From a virus, in the IMG/VR virus record IMGVR_UViG_3300037208_000028, positions 1 through 34,024 of that record: a DNA stretch of 34,024 nucleotides, one strand, 5' to 3'. Position numbers and translations under genes: made by a program. A model generated the notes under the pieces. It was given only the letters and a program-made list of their open reading frames with translations, was not told the DNA's origin and searched no databases. This document shows, one piece after another, positions 15,469 through 23,314 of this stretch (the stretch's first letter is position 1; each line of letters starts with the position of its first letter).

Positions 15469-16133
15469 AGTCCGCCTTCAGCCTGTTGCTTCATGGTGGA
15501 CTTGGTCGCGTGCCAGAAGTCCGGGCCCACCGACGCCGTTTTCATATGCCTGAGTGGAATAGTCGGGTCCGCCCACACTTCGACTCCAAGCTGCTTGAGC
15601 CGCCAGAAGAAAGCGGCATCGGCTTTCAGGAGCGCCCTGTTGTTCCTGTAGGTGTTTTCAAAGGGCTCCCCGAGCCGCGTAATATTCTCGTCGCTGAAGA
15701 GGTCGACTACCCACTTTTTCATGAGCAGCCAGCCTGCGCCGGCCGCATCCACCCGGACCGGTTCTTTGGGGATGTCCACGTAATTCTCGATCAGGCCGTC
15801 GTTGTTGAAGTTGTAGAGCACGGGGCGATAGGGCCAATGCCCTTGATAATAGACACCCGCGAGTACGTCGCGATTCTGCGCAATCATCGCGCCCAATACG
15901 TCGTCCTTGCCTTGGTATTGCACATCGGCGTCATGGAAAAACAGCCAATCGCAGGGGTTGTCACGGGCCGCATAGATGATCTGCGTTGCGTTGTCGGCGG
16001 TTAGACACCCGCCCGCGCCGATGAGGCTGAATTCATCTCCCGCCTTCCCCCGGTGATAGGCAATCATTGACTGCGTGTTGCTCGCCTCGTAAGTGATTAT
16101 CCCTCCATGAGCCGTCCCGACAACGATGTGCAT
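15465..16133 (-). CDS. GT-A type glycosyltransferase
   Basis: A 222-residue protein with the features of a small GT-A glycosyltransferase. Residues 61-80 read CDWLFFHDADVQYQGKDDVL, with a D68-A-D70 metal and nucleotide-sugar binding motif. It is followed by MIAQNRDVLAGVYYQ and VDAAGAGWLLMKKWVVDLF, the acceptor-side block with conserved Gly-x-G. A late HM near residue 195 fits the usual His. No membrane segment is present, so it is probably cytosolic and acts on a soluble protein or nucleotide. It is first of the three sugar genes and its RBS lies in a hairpin (16136-16155). Confidence 0.78.
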   Translation of the reverse strand: MHIVVGTAHGGIITYEASNTQSMIAYHRGKAGDEFSLIGAGGCLTADNATQIIYAARDNPCDWLFFHDADVQYQGKDDVLGAMIAQNRDVLAGVYYQGHWPYRPVLYNFNNDGLIENYVDIPKEPVRVDAAGAGWLLMKKWVVDLFSDENITRLGEPFENTYRNNRALLKADAAFFWRLKQLGVEVWADPTIPLRHMKTASVGPDFWHATKSTMKQQAEGGL

Positions 16134-16135
16134 AT

Positions 16136-16155
16136 GCCCCCTTGGAAAAGGGGGC
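16136..16155 (-). promoter_or_regulatory. Hairpin masking the glycosyltransferase RBS
   Basis: On the minus-strand RNA an 8-bp perfect stem (16155-16148 with 16143-16136) closes a 4-base loop. The 3' arm AAGGGGGC is the Shine-Dalgarno of the gene starting at 16133. The 5' arm shares bases 16150-16155 with the terminator stem, so the two structures exclude each other. Confidence 0.6.
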
Positions 16156-16173
16156 GGGTTTTACGCCGCCCCC
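16146..16173 (-). terminator. Rho-independent terminator after the 236-aa gene
   Basis: Minus-strand RNA: 8-bp GC stem (16173-16166 with 16157-16150), 8-base loop and a run of four U at 16149-16146. It stands just after the stop of the 16179-16889 gene and before the sugar genes, so it should lower downstream expression. Confidence 0.72.
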
Positions 16174-16178
16174 TGTCT

Positions 16179-16889
16179 TTACCCCGCTACTTCGAGGGTC
16201 TGCATGGTGCCTATGATCGTCACCCTTGACGAGCCGTTGGTCACGCTCGATGCAATGGTGAAGGTGCTGCCCGCCGCGACAGCCGCATAGTTTATGGTTC
16301 CCGCGCCGGTGATGGCGTTGGCCGTGGTGCCCTTGTTGATGGTTACCATCGTGCTCGCGCTGTTCGTCACGGTGACGCTTGCCGCCGTGGCATCCAGGGC
16401 GTTGACGAGGATTTCCGTCACATCCAGGTTGACCGGGGCGCCGTTCGCGTCAAAGACATTCACCACACCCGTGGAATTGGTTGCCACGCACACCACGAAA
16501 GGCACTCTTTCAAGCGCCGGCAGGCTGAAGGGGTCGGTGATCGCCCAGTTGGTGTCCCCGTTCTGCGTGGCGATGACGATGTACTCGTTGGGCTTGACCG
16601 TCCAGACCGCCTTGCTTTGGATGGTGTCGGCCACGTTGGTAATCGTGCTCGTGCCCGGCTGGACCGTCAGGTCATAGCTGATACTCAGGTTCTTGAGGCA
16701 ATAGGTCTTTTTGTTGTGGGTCGTCCCGAGAAGGCTGCTGATCGCGGGCAGCGTGACGGTGACGGCGCCGGATGCGTAGTTGACGTCGACCTCGTCAACA
16801 TCCAGTGTCGCCGTGTAAGTGCTGGACCCCACGGTGTAGATCGAATTGGGTGCGTATTTTATCCTGGTAAATTCAAGTAATCCTGGCAT
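16179..16889 (-). CDS. Putative head decoration or surface protein, unknown family
   Basis: A 236-residue, Thr/Val/Ala/Ser-rich, Cys-poor, beta-rich protein directly after the coat gene. It starts MPGLLEFTRIKYAPNSIY with AGGAG upstream. The sequence consists of short alternating strands (VDVNYASGAVTVTLPAIS; YDLTVQPGTSTITN; ASVTVTNSASTMVTINKG), as in immunoglobulin-like or beta-barrel virion proteins. Location after coat and its own terminator suggest it is made in quantity, as a decoration or cement protein would be. It precedes the glycosyltransferase set and its many Ser/Thr would offer O-glycan sites, but that link is inference. Confidence 0.5.
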   Translation of the reverse strand: MPGLLEFTRIKYAPNSIYTVGSSTYTATLDVDEVDVNYASGAVTVTLPAISSLLGTTHNKKTYCLKNLSISYDLTVQPGTSTITNVADTIQSKAVWTVKPNEYIVIATQNGDTNWAITDPFSLPALERVPFVVCVATNSTGVVNVFDANGAPVNLDVTEILVNALDATAASVTVTNSASTMVTINKGTTANAITGAGTINYAAVAAGSTFTIASSVTNGSSRVTIIGTMQTLEVAG

Positions 16890-16913
16890 TTTGTCTCTCC
16901 TTTGCTCAGGGTT

Positions 16914-16933
16914 CCCCCGGCCTTAACCGGGGG
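16914..16933 (-). other. Strong GC hairpin after the coat gene, no U-tract
   Basis: A 7-bp perfect stem (CCCCCGG with CCGGGGG, 16914-16920 and 16927-16933) with a 6-base loop in the 66-bp gap after the coat stop. There is no U run on either side, so termination is unlikely; it may mark an RNA 3' end made by processing. Confidence 0.55.
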
Positions 16934-16955
16934 CTTGCCCATTACTTTTTACTGC

Positions 16956-18212
16956 TCAGTTCCCAATTACGCGGCAGGCGTTCTCGGGATAGTACACGCA
17001 GGTCCCGAAGACCATGTCGGCACGCCATATGCCTCTAAAATTCATGATGTCCGGGCCGTAGCTGATCGTGATGCCTATGCCCTTGTAATTCCTCTGGACC
17101 GAATCGAGGCCCTTGGGCGCCTTGATCGGAACTGTCACGAGGCCCAGGGCTTTCTTCCATAAGGCGAGGTTCATCGGGTAGACGCCCGTCGTCGCGACCG
17201 GCACGCCGGAGATCGTGATTGCCTTGCTCGTCGCCGGAAGGTTGCTGACGTTCTGGTACGCTCCGGAGGCGATAAGCCCCTTGCCGTCGGAAGTCTGGAC
17301 CTGGATGGTGCCCGTGGTGTTGCCGGTGAACGCCTGGGTCACCACGAGATCGGCGAGAAGGCTTGTGGACAGCTTTGTGACAGGGTTGACGGAATATACG
17401 CCCGCGATGTTTATGACCGCGCCCACGGGGAGGGTGTGCGTGGTGACGGATGCGACGTTGATCCCGTTAGTGCCGCTCATCACGGCGCCTGATGTTGCCG
17501 TGGTAGGCGAGTCGCCCGTCACCAGCGTTCCGCCCGTGTAGGTTTGAATGTTGGTGGCCTTGTACATCTCGAAACCCGCCACGTCCGAGAGCTTATTGCG
17601 CCGGAACACTTCGCTTATCTCTCCCTGCGGGTTGTAACCGGTGGCGATGGCTGACCCGAATTTCCTGGCCGCCGTTGGGTTGACGTAGGTAATGCGGTCC
17701 GTCTGCGGGGTGAGAAAGTAGTCGAGCTTTTCAGCCGCAGACGCCATGAGGTCGTAGGCCGTCGCGGAAGTGCTGCCAAAGCCCGTGCCGCACGTGCCTA
17801 CCTGGTTGGCGATCTGTGACCATAGGTTGAATATCGCCACGTCGACATCGTTTGCGAGTGGGCTGACGAGAGGCTTCAGCCACTTTTCCGCCCATATGTC
17901 GAAGTTCCGTGCGTTGAAGGTGAGGTCCATCCCAGACAGGTCGACGGGCACGGTCCGCCACGTGTTGATCATTACGGGAATCTTCGGGGGGTTGATCGGT
18001 TCGGTTTGGGTTATCGCCGGCCCGGCGATAGACTGAAAGCGCGGCGGCTTCTCGACGTAGATGGTCTGGCCGACGCCGTGGCCTTCGGGGGTGAGAAGAA
18101 AATCGCTCCTGTAATCCGTGTTGATCTTCGACGCGATCATGGAGACGCCGTCAAAATACTCAAGCATCTTGTCGGCGATGATTACTGCTGTGTTAAACTG
18201 GTTGCTTCCCAT
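16956..18212 (-). CDS. Major coat protein, P22 gp5-like
   Basis: A 418-residue protein with the order of the P22 coat family. It has an N-terminal helix (FNTAVIIADKMLEYFDGVSMIASKIN), the block GHGVGQTIYVEKPPRF, the conserved VPVDLSGMDLTFNARNFDIWAEKW, an inserted beta-rich region (about residues 225-330), and the C-terminal GIGITISYGPDIMNFRGIWRADMVFG followed by YPENACRVIGN. P22 coat is 430 residues. The coat assembles with the scaffold encoded just upstream. AAGGAG precedes the ATG. Expected to be the most abundant virion protein. Confidence 0.88.
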   Translation of the reverse strand: MGSNQFNTAVIIADKMLEYFDGVSMIASKINTDYRSDFLLTPEGHGVGQTIYVEKPPRFQSIAGPAITQTEPINPPKIPVMINTWRTVPVDLSGMDLTFNARNFDIWAEKWLKPLVSPLANDVDVAIFNLWSQIANQVGTCGTGFGSTSATAYDLMASAAEKLDYFLTPQTDRITYVNPTAARKFGSAIATGYNPQGEISEVFRRNKLSDVAGFEMYKATNIQTYTGGTLVTGDSPTTATSGAVMSGTNGINVASVTTHTLPVGAVINIAGVYSVNPVTKLSTSLLADLVVTQAFTGNTTGTIQVQTSDGKGLIASGAYQNVSNLPATSKAITISGVPVATTGVYPMNLALWKKALGLVTVPIKAPKGLDSVQRNYKGIGITISYGPDIMNFRGIWRADMVFGTCVYYPENACRVIGN

Positions 18213-18229
18213 GGTTTACTCCTTTTGGT

Positions 18230-19132
18230 TTATTGCCCCTTGCCCTTCCAGAGCGCGATTCGCTCGTCTGTCGACAGGTTTGGGTCGAAGGCATCGGCGG
18301 CGTTGATGACTCCCTTTCCGCCGCCTACCGGCTCGTGGGGCTCCGGGGCGCCTGTCACTTCTTTCGGTTTTACTGCTGGTTCTGCTGCGAGTTTTGCTTC
18401 GAGCCTTCCCATCTCGCGTGCGACGAGGATAGGGTTGCCCCTGACTCCGACGACGTTGCCACGGGCATCAAGCAGCGGCTCAGCCGTCTTGAAGAGCCTC
18501 ATGGCCTCGTCCGGGTGGTCCGCGAAGTAGAGCGTCAGCTTGTCGGGCATCTCCGACTGGTGAATAAGCTGCGCCATGGTGGGGCTGATAGGAAGGTCGG
18601 GCCGGGTCTCGATGGCCTTCAGTTCCGGGTTATCCGCTGCCGCGGCGTCCATGCGCTGACGGTAGGTTCCATAGATCTCGTCGTACCGCTGCCTGGTCAC
18701 CTGCTCATCGTTGGCTGCCGCGAGTTCGCGCTTGATGGTCTCCCGGTTCCAAGAGAGAAGCGCGTCCTCGTAAGCCTGCTGAGTGTCGAAGTCCTCGGTA
18801 TTCGGCCTGATGAGAGGCTGAAGCTCATGGCGAACCTCGGGCTGCTGCTCGGGCTTTATCCGCCCCTCCGCGAGACCTTCCAGATAGGCTGCCCTGCGCT
18901 CTGCTTCCTGCGCCCGCTTCCTGAGTGTAATTATTTCCTCTTTCCCTTTGTCGCCAAGTTCTCCCGCGGGTTCCGATCCCGGTTTCTCGGGGGTTTCAGG
19001 AGTGTCGCCGGGGGCCGGTTCCGGCTTTTCGGCCTGTGCTTCGGGTGTGAGATCGGGGTATATCGAGGACGCCGACTCCTCGACAGGGGCTTCTCCGGCT
19101 GCCTGACCATCGATCACTTGTTCGTCTGCCAT
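18230..19132 (-). CDS. Scaffolding protein
   Basis: A 300-residue, highly charged, helical protein between portal and coat, the normal place of scaffold genes in P22-like phages. The N-terminal third is acidic and Pro-rich (DLTPEAQAEKPEPAPGDTPETPEKPG), the middle is coiled-coil (EEIITLRKRAQEAERRAAYLEGLAEGR), and the C-terminus has ILVAREMGRLEAKLA and a short basic end (LSTDERIALWKGKGQ). A small charged C-terminal domain that binds coat is known for P22 gp8. CGGAGGA precedes the ATG. P22 gp8 is 303 residues, so the length agrees. Confidence 0.8.
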   Translation of the reverse strand: MADEQVIDGQAAGEAPVEESASSIYPDLTPEAQAEKPEPAPGDTPETPEKPGSEPAGELGDKGKEEIITLRKRAQEAERRAAYLEGLAEGRIKPEQQPEVRHELQPLIRPNTEDFDTQQAYEDALLSWNRETIKRELAAANDEQVTRQRYDEIYGTYRQRMDAAAADNPELKAIETRPDLPISPTMAQLIHQSEMPDKLTLYFADHPDEAMRLFKTAEPLLDARGNVVGVRGNPILVAREMGRLEAKLAAEPAVKPKEVTGAPEPHEPVGGGKGVINAADAFDPNLSTDERIALWKGKGQ

Positions 19133-19135
19133 GCG

Positions 19136-19207
19136 TCATTCCTCCGTGTTTTCTTTGGTATTTATTGGTTTCTGCTTCACAATCTTCACGACGGGCCACT
19201 CCATCAT
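19136..19207 (-). CDS. 23-aa coupled mini-ORF between portal and scaffold
   Basis: MMEWPVVKIVKQKPINTKENTEE (23 residues). ATG at 19207 overlaps the portal stop (ATGA) with GGGGAGG upstream; the TGA at 19138-19136 is four bases from the scaffold ATG, and the last codons carry the scaffold RBS. It may be a real micropeptide or only a relay that carries ribosomes from portal to scaffold. The product is not recognised. Confidence 0.45.
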   Translation of the reverse strand: MMEWPVVKIVKQKPINTKENTEE

Positions 19208-21507
19208 TGCCTCCCCGTAATACCGATGACCTTCCCTTGCTGTCCCTGGGGTTGTTCCCCGAAGATCATCTCAAGAAGTTCAAGAAATTCCTTCTTCATC
19301 TGGTGCTTGTCGCCCTGCATCTCGTTAAGCGCCTTGATCTTCTCAACGATCACCTTCTCCCGCTGAACCGCAACCTTCTGCTTTTCGACTTCGACGCGCG
19401 CCGCCTTGACCTGGACATCGCCCAATAAGGCCTGTTGCTCGGGCGTCGGCGGTCTCACCGGCCTCTGTTCGCCTTCCTTAGGCTCCACCAGCCACGGCGG
19501 CATTGTCTTTGCCATGCGCTCGGCGATCTCCTCGGCGCCCAAGAAATCCTGGAACTTGTAGACGAGGTCGCCGGCGATGTCCATGATTTTCGGGTATGCC
19601 TGGACGAGAGACTGAAGCGCGATAGCGGATTCCTGCCGCTGCGTCGCATAGGAGGGGCCTGTCGTGATGACGATATCGTACTTCCCCGCAGTGAGGTCGT
19701 TATATTTGGCCTCGCGCCCTTTCTTGGCCGCGTATCGCTGTAGCTTGGGAATGATGGTCTGTCCGTACCGCTGCGGGTCCCTCATGGCGGCCTTCAGCGC
19801 ATCGCCCACGCTCATGTTGACCGGGGCAAAGGTCTCAGTGTCGTCGACGTTCCTTATCCTCACGTCCCGTCCGGTGTCGTAAATCTCCGGTATTTTCTCG
19901 TTGATGACGCGGGCCGAGTGGGCAATCGACCTGCTCAAGTTGTCGATGAAGGCGAATGTCCCCACGTCGCCGGGCTTCTGCCGCTGCATGATGGCCTTGC
20001 CGGACAGTTCCGGCCCCTTATCCCCCACGTCAGAGGCGAACATGCCGATTGCCTGCTTCACGAGCTCCTGCGCAACCGCAAGCTGCTCGAACATGGCCTG
20101 CGAGATAGTGGGGGGCTGCTGACGCTGCGGCAACTTGCCTTCTATCTCCGGGTCGGGGTTGGCCTTGAGATAGGGGAAGTTCTCTTCGTTGGCCTGCGCC
20201 CAATCCTGCTCGTAGCCTTCGAACATCTTGGCTGTGCCGATGTAAGGGGCTTTCGGTTGGACCGCCATAGTCTCGGCACAGGCCGTGAGCCAGAAATCGA
20301 GGAGCCTTATCGCGTCCTTGGCATCGCGGATGAGGCTGCGCCTGACCGTCTTGCCCTCGACGTTGTTATCCGGCCCGAAGCACAGGATGACGGGGATGAA
20401 CCGGCCCGGTATGTCCTTGGGGCCGTCGAGAATCTCGTCATAGGTGATCGCGTACCACCTGACCTTCGGCGTCTTGACCTTGCGCTGCTTCACCATCTTG
20501 AGTGATTCGGGCGGCTCGGGAGGAAGGGGCGCCGGGGCAGGGCCAGCGTCCGGGCGGAGGTCGTGTCCCTGCTGTGGAGCCTGCCCCGGCTGAAGTGGCT
20601 GTCCTTGCGGGGGTTGTGACGTGGCCACGAGAGCGGCTTGTGCCTGTTTCTCTGCGAGCCTTGCTTGTTCGGCCTCCTTCCATTCGGTCAACTTCCTTCC
20701 ATAAACGCTTTTCTCGAAGACCCTGCCGTCGGCCATGAGGCAAAGCGTCTGCTCCTCTTCCTCGACGACGTAATAGTCCGCGATGAAAAACGTGTCGTCC
20801 TTGAACCACACCTCCTCGCTTATGCCCACTTCTGAGCCGATGGTAATGGGATTGGTGGGCATTTCGATGTCGCCGAATTTCGCTTTCCATTCGTCCTTGT
20901 CGTCCCGTGACCACTTCTCCAGCACGTACCCGTACTTCGCGTCGGTGCCTACTTCGGACTTGGCGGACGAGTCGAGATAGACGAGAAAGGGGTTCTTGAT
21001 GCGCTCAAGGTATATCTCCTGCACCCACGGGTCATCCTCGCACCAGCGCTCAAGGACGCGCCATGCTCCGAGGCCGCAGGATGCCTGCATTTCCCCCGCG
21101 TAGTCATAAATTGCCTCGGCGTTGGACAGGTATTCCACGTTGGAGATGATGCCGGAGCGGACCTTCGCTATCTCTACGTCGCCCGCAGAGTCGACCGGCC
21201 TCACCTTCGCGCGGGCCCGGTTCTGCCGCATGTCGCCGACAACCTGGTTGACGTACTTTCTGAGGCTGTGAGACTTGATGACGGGGCGTTTCCTGATGCC
21301 GCGGCGCCTTTCCTCGTTGGCGTCCCACTCGTCGCCGTTTAAGAACTTCAGGTCATCGACGCCGTTCTTGCGGTTGTCCTGGTCGGCCTTTATTTCGCGT
21401 TTGAGGCGCTTCGTGGCGAGGTCGAGAAATTCCCGCTCCTGCTTCTTCGTCATCTTGCGGGACTTGGTGGGTTCCTTCTCCTCTTTCTCTTCGGGGTCGT
21501 CGGTCAT
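19204..21507 (-). CDS. Portal protein, P22 gp1-like
   Basis: A 767-residue protein, near the 725 of P22 portal. The N-terminus is charged (EFLDLATKRLKREIKADQDNR), followed by the family blocks DDLKFLNGDEWDANEERRR, RPVIKSHSLRKYVNQVVGD and RARAKVRPVDSAGD. Next is the wing region with NPFLVYLDSSAKSEVGTDAKY. A Pro/Gln-rich insertion (about residues 290-325) follows. The C-terminal part has a long helix (EVEKQKVAVQREKVIVEKIKA) as expected for the barrel. Twelve copies would form the channel through which DNA enters; the terminase binds here. GGAG lies 7 bases before the ATG. Confidence 0.88.
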   Translation of the reverse strand: MTDDPEEKEEKEPTKSRKMTKKQEREFLDLATKRLKREIKADQDNRKNGVDDLKFLNGDEWDANEERRRGIRKRPVIKSHSLRKYVNQVVGDMRQNRARAKVRPVDSAGDVEIAKVRSGIISNVEYLSNAEAIYDYAGEMQASCGLGAWRVLERWCEDDPWVQEIYLERIKNPFLVYLDSSAKSEVGTDAKYGYVLEKWSRDDKDEWKAKFGDIEMPTNPITIGSEVGISEEVWFKDDTFFIADYYVVEEEEQTLCLMADGRVFEKSVYGRKLTEWKEAEQARLAEKQAQAALVATSQPPQGQPLQPGQAPQQGHDLRPDAGPAPAPLPPEPPESLKMVKQRKVKTPKVRWYAITYDEILDGPKDIPGRFIPVILCFGPDNNVEGKTVRRSLIRDAKDAIRLLDFWLTACAETMAVQPKAPYIGTAKMFEGYEQDWAQANEENFPYLKANPDPEIEGKLPQRQQPPTISQAMFEQLAVAQELVKQAIGMFASDVGDKGPELSGKAIMQRQKPGDVGTFAFIDNLSRSIAHSARVINEKIPEIYDTGRDVRIRNVDDTETFAPVNMSVGDALKAAMRDPQRYGQTIIPKLQRYAAKKGREAKYNDLTAGKYDIVITTGPSYATQRQESAIALQSLVQAYPKIMDIAGDLVYKFQDFLGAEEIAERMAKTMPPWLVEPKEGEQRPVRPPTPEQQALLGDVQVKAARVEVEKQKVAVQREKVIVEKIKALNEMQGDKHQMKKEFLELLEMIFGEQPQGQQGKVIGITGRQ

Positions 21508-21525
21508 CTAAGGCTCCATAGACGC

Positions 21526-21556
21526 AAAAAAGCCGCTCATCCTTTCGGATGGCGGC
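21526..21556 (-). terminator. Rho-independent terminator between terminase operon and portal
   Basis: Minus-strand RNA: GCCGC+CATCC (21556-21547) pairs with GGATG+GCGGC (21542-21532) around a GAAA tetraloop with one bulged A, then six U (21531-21526). It lies after the 48-aa gene and 19 bp before the portal start, so the structural genes need read-through, anti-termination or their own promoter. I see no clear promoter in the gap. Confidence 0.82.
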
Positions 21557-21605
21557 CTTTGATCTCGTGTGAGTGCTTGAGCGTTAGGCGGTTATGTGGG
21601 TTGCT

Positions 21606-21752
21606 TTATGCCTTCACTACCTCCAACAATAACCGCTTGACACCTTCCAGGGCTTTGAGCGCGTCGATGATCTTCTGTTTCTCCACGCCATCGTCATACA
21701 GTTTATTGCGCTGTTTGTCAAGATATTCTTTTTTGTCGATTTTGCCGATCAT
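21606..21752 (-). CDS. 48-aa coiled-coil protein after terminase
   Basis: ATG at 21752 overlaps the large terminase stop (ATGA) and the TAA is at 21608-21606. The protein (start MIGKIDKKEYLDKQRNKLYD, end LEGVKRLLLEVVKA) is charged and all-helical with heptad-like Leu/Ile spacing. No family is recognised. Translational coupling to terminase supports real expression. It could be a terminase or head-assembly accessory, but only position suggests that. Confidence 0.6.
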   Translation of the reverse strand: MIGKIDKKEYLDKQRNKLYDDGVEKQKIIDALKALEGVKRLLLEVVKA

Positions 21753-23119
21753 CCGAACCACCTTTGCGCGCTCAACTGGCTGTCGAGGACGGACGTAACG
21801 GTCTTGACCTTTGTATGATGCTGCGCCGTAGGCTCCATCTGGTCAGCATTGACGGCCACATACCTTAGCATGTCACATCCATGCGCGTACAAATCCTTTA
21901 GCGGCACTGTGCTCGTATCGGTGGCCCTGTTGATGCGTCGTCTGTACCTTTTGACGCACTCTATGAGTCTCGATGACAAGGGTGTGTGTTGCACATCGGC
22001 GCTGACGGGGGGCTGGTCGGCGCCGGTCCGGGAGCGGTCGAAATACAGGCGCGGGAAGACGATGCGGGTCTGCCTGATGCCGTCCTCGATACCGAGTATG
22101 CTGATCTCATTGCGGAGTGCTACATCCCATCCGAGTGTCCGGAGAATGTCGGCGGTCGACTTGCCGCCGCTGTTGAGGTTACCCGCAAAACCGTCGTGAG
22201 GCAACCACACGCGCCCCCAGGTGTACGGGCGGCGGCGGAGCTCGATCGACAGGGCGGGCAGGGGGGTGTGGGATACCTCGATGTACTCTATCAGCCTGAT
22301 CTCTGAGGTGTGACGCTGCACAAGGCCCACGGCCAGGCTGTCGTCCCAGCCGAGGTCAAAAACAAGGTGCGTGAGCAACATTGGATCATGGGGAATGTTG
22401 CAGACCCTGCCGTCGGCCTCTGCCTGGCCGATCTCGCGATGATAGATCGCGCCCTCAACAGCGGGCCTACACTGGCCCTCCCAGATGTTGTTATAGCCGT
22501 CAGGGTCCGTCTCCTGGCAGTGGCGGCGCTCAGCCTCCAGAACTGCGTTGAACCACGGGTTATCTCGCCAGTTGATGAGGACGTTGGCGCAGCCGTGAGG
22601 CGGATGGACGGTAAACCTCTGGTGAGTCTCATCGCTCTCGAGGTCGGGGTTGTAGCTGATCCATATCTCACTACCCGCCTTACGGATGGTGGGTATGAGG
22701 ATATCCCAGGAGCGCTTGCTGATGACCTGCCCCTCCTCGACCCAGCAAATGTCAACGCCCTCGAAGGACTTGATCGAGTCTACAGTGAGTTGTGATAGCC
22801 CGGTGAATTGAAACTCGCTGCCATTGATGCCGATGATCTCCGTCTCTTTGATCACAAAGCGGTTGCCGATGCCCAGGGCCTCTATCTGATCGCTAAGGAG
22901 CTTATGGACTGACTGCCGGATGGAGTTTTGGACCTCCCTGGCACACAGGATTCGCAGGGGGTTACGAGCTGCGAGGCCGATAAGAGTGCGGGCAAATGTC
23001 CAGGACTTTCCCGAGCCTCGCCCGCCCCTGGCGACCTTGTAGCGGCAGGGAGACAACAAAAAAATGAGTTTTTCCGGGATCGTGGGATTGAGCACCTGTC
23101 TGCCCTCTGCCTTTTTCAC
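21749..23119 (-). CDS. Terminase large subunit (PBSX/Terminase_3 type)
   Basis: A 456-residue DNA-packaging motor. The N-terminal ATPase has Walker A at 32-39 (GGRGSGKS), Walker B with the catalytic Glu pair at 122-129 (VDICWVEE) and the coupling motif SYNP (155-158). The C-terminal nuclease has D255 and D259 in HLVFDLGWDDS and a later Asp-rich block (GIEDGIRQTRIVFP). The start is GTG at 23119; the frame upstream is closed by a TGA seven codons earlier. It works with the small subunit (23315-23785) and the portal. Its ATPase class is that of PBSX/Terminase_3, although the head genes are P22-like. Confidence 0.92.
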   Translation of the reverse strand: MKKAEGRQVLNPTIPEKLIFLLSPCRYKVARGGRGSGKSWTFARTLIGLAARNPLRILCAREVQNSIRQSVHKLLSDQIEALGIGNRFVIKETEIIGINGSEFQFTGLSQLTVDSIKSFEGVDICWVEEGQVISKRSWDILIPTIRKAGSEIWISYNPDLESDETHQRFTVHPPHGCANVLINWRDNPWFNAVLEAERRHCQETDPDGYNNIWEGQCRPAVEGAIYHREIGQAEADGRVCNIPHDPMLLTHLVFDLGWDDSLAVGLVQRHTSEIRLIEYIEVSHTPLPALSIELRRRPYTWGRVWLPHDGFAGNLNSGGKSTADILRTLGWDVALRNEISILGIEDGIRQTRIVFPRLYFDRSRTGADQPPVSADVQHTPLSSRLIECVKRYRRRINRATDTSTVPLKDLYAHGCDMLRYVAVNADQMEPTAQHHTKVKTVTSVLDSQLSAQRWFG

Positions 23120-23314
23120 AACGCCGCTACCCCGTCAAAAACTCTCATTACAATCACACACATTGTCAGGCCCCTCTCTACCCTGCGTCCTGAGGGGGTC
23201 ACTGGCCGGGTAGCCGCCAGGACCGGAATAGACGTTAAAAAATGCCTGTTTTGTCCATTACCCCGATGAGTCGGGCGATTGGTGCGCCGGGGATGTCAGC
23301 GCATGTATGATTTC
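23120..23314 (-). other. 195-bp structured gap between small and large terminase
   Basis: No ORF of note on either strand. Minus-strand RNA can form several short stems (CCCGA with TCGGG near 23264-23277; CTGGC with GCCAG near 23200-23218; CCCCTC with GAGGGG near 23167-23192). There is no U-tract terminator. The gap is unusual because these two genes normally touch; it may hold a packaging (pac/cos) signal or a regulatory leader, neither of which I can show. Confidence 0.4.

Noticed and set aside
23120-23314. tRNA or other known RNA gene in the terminase gap
   Set aside because: No T-loop sequence or cloverleaf could be drawn.
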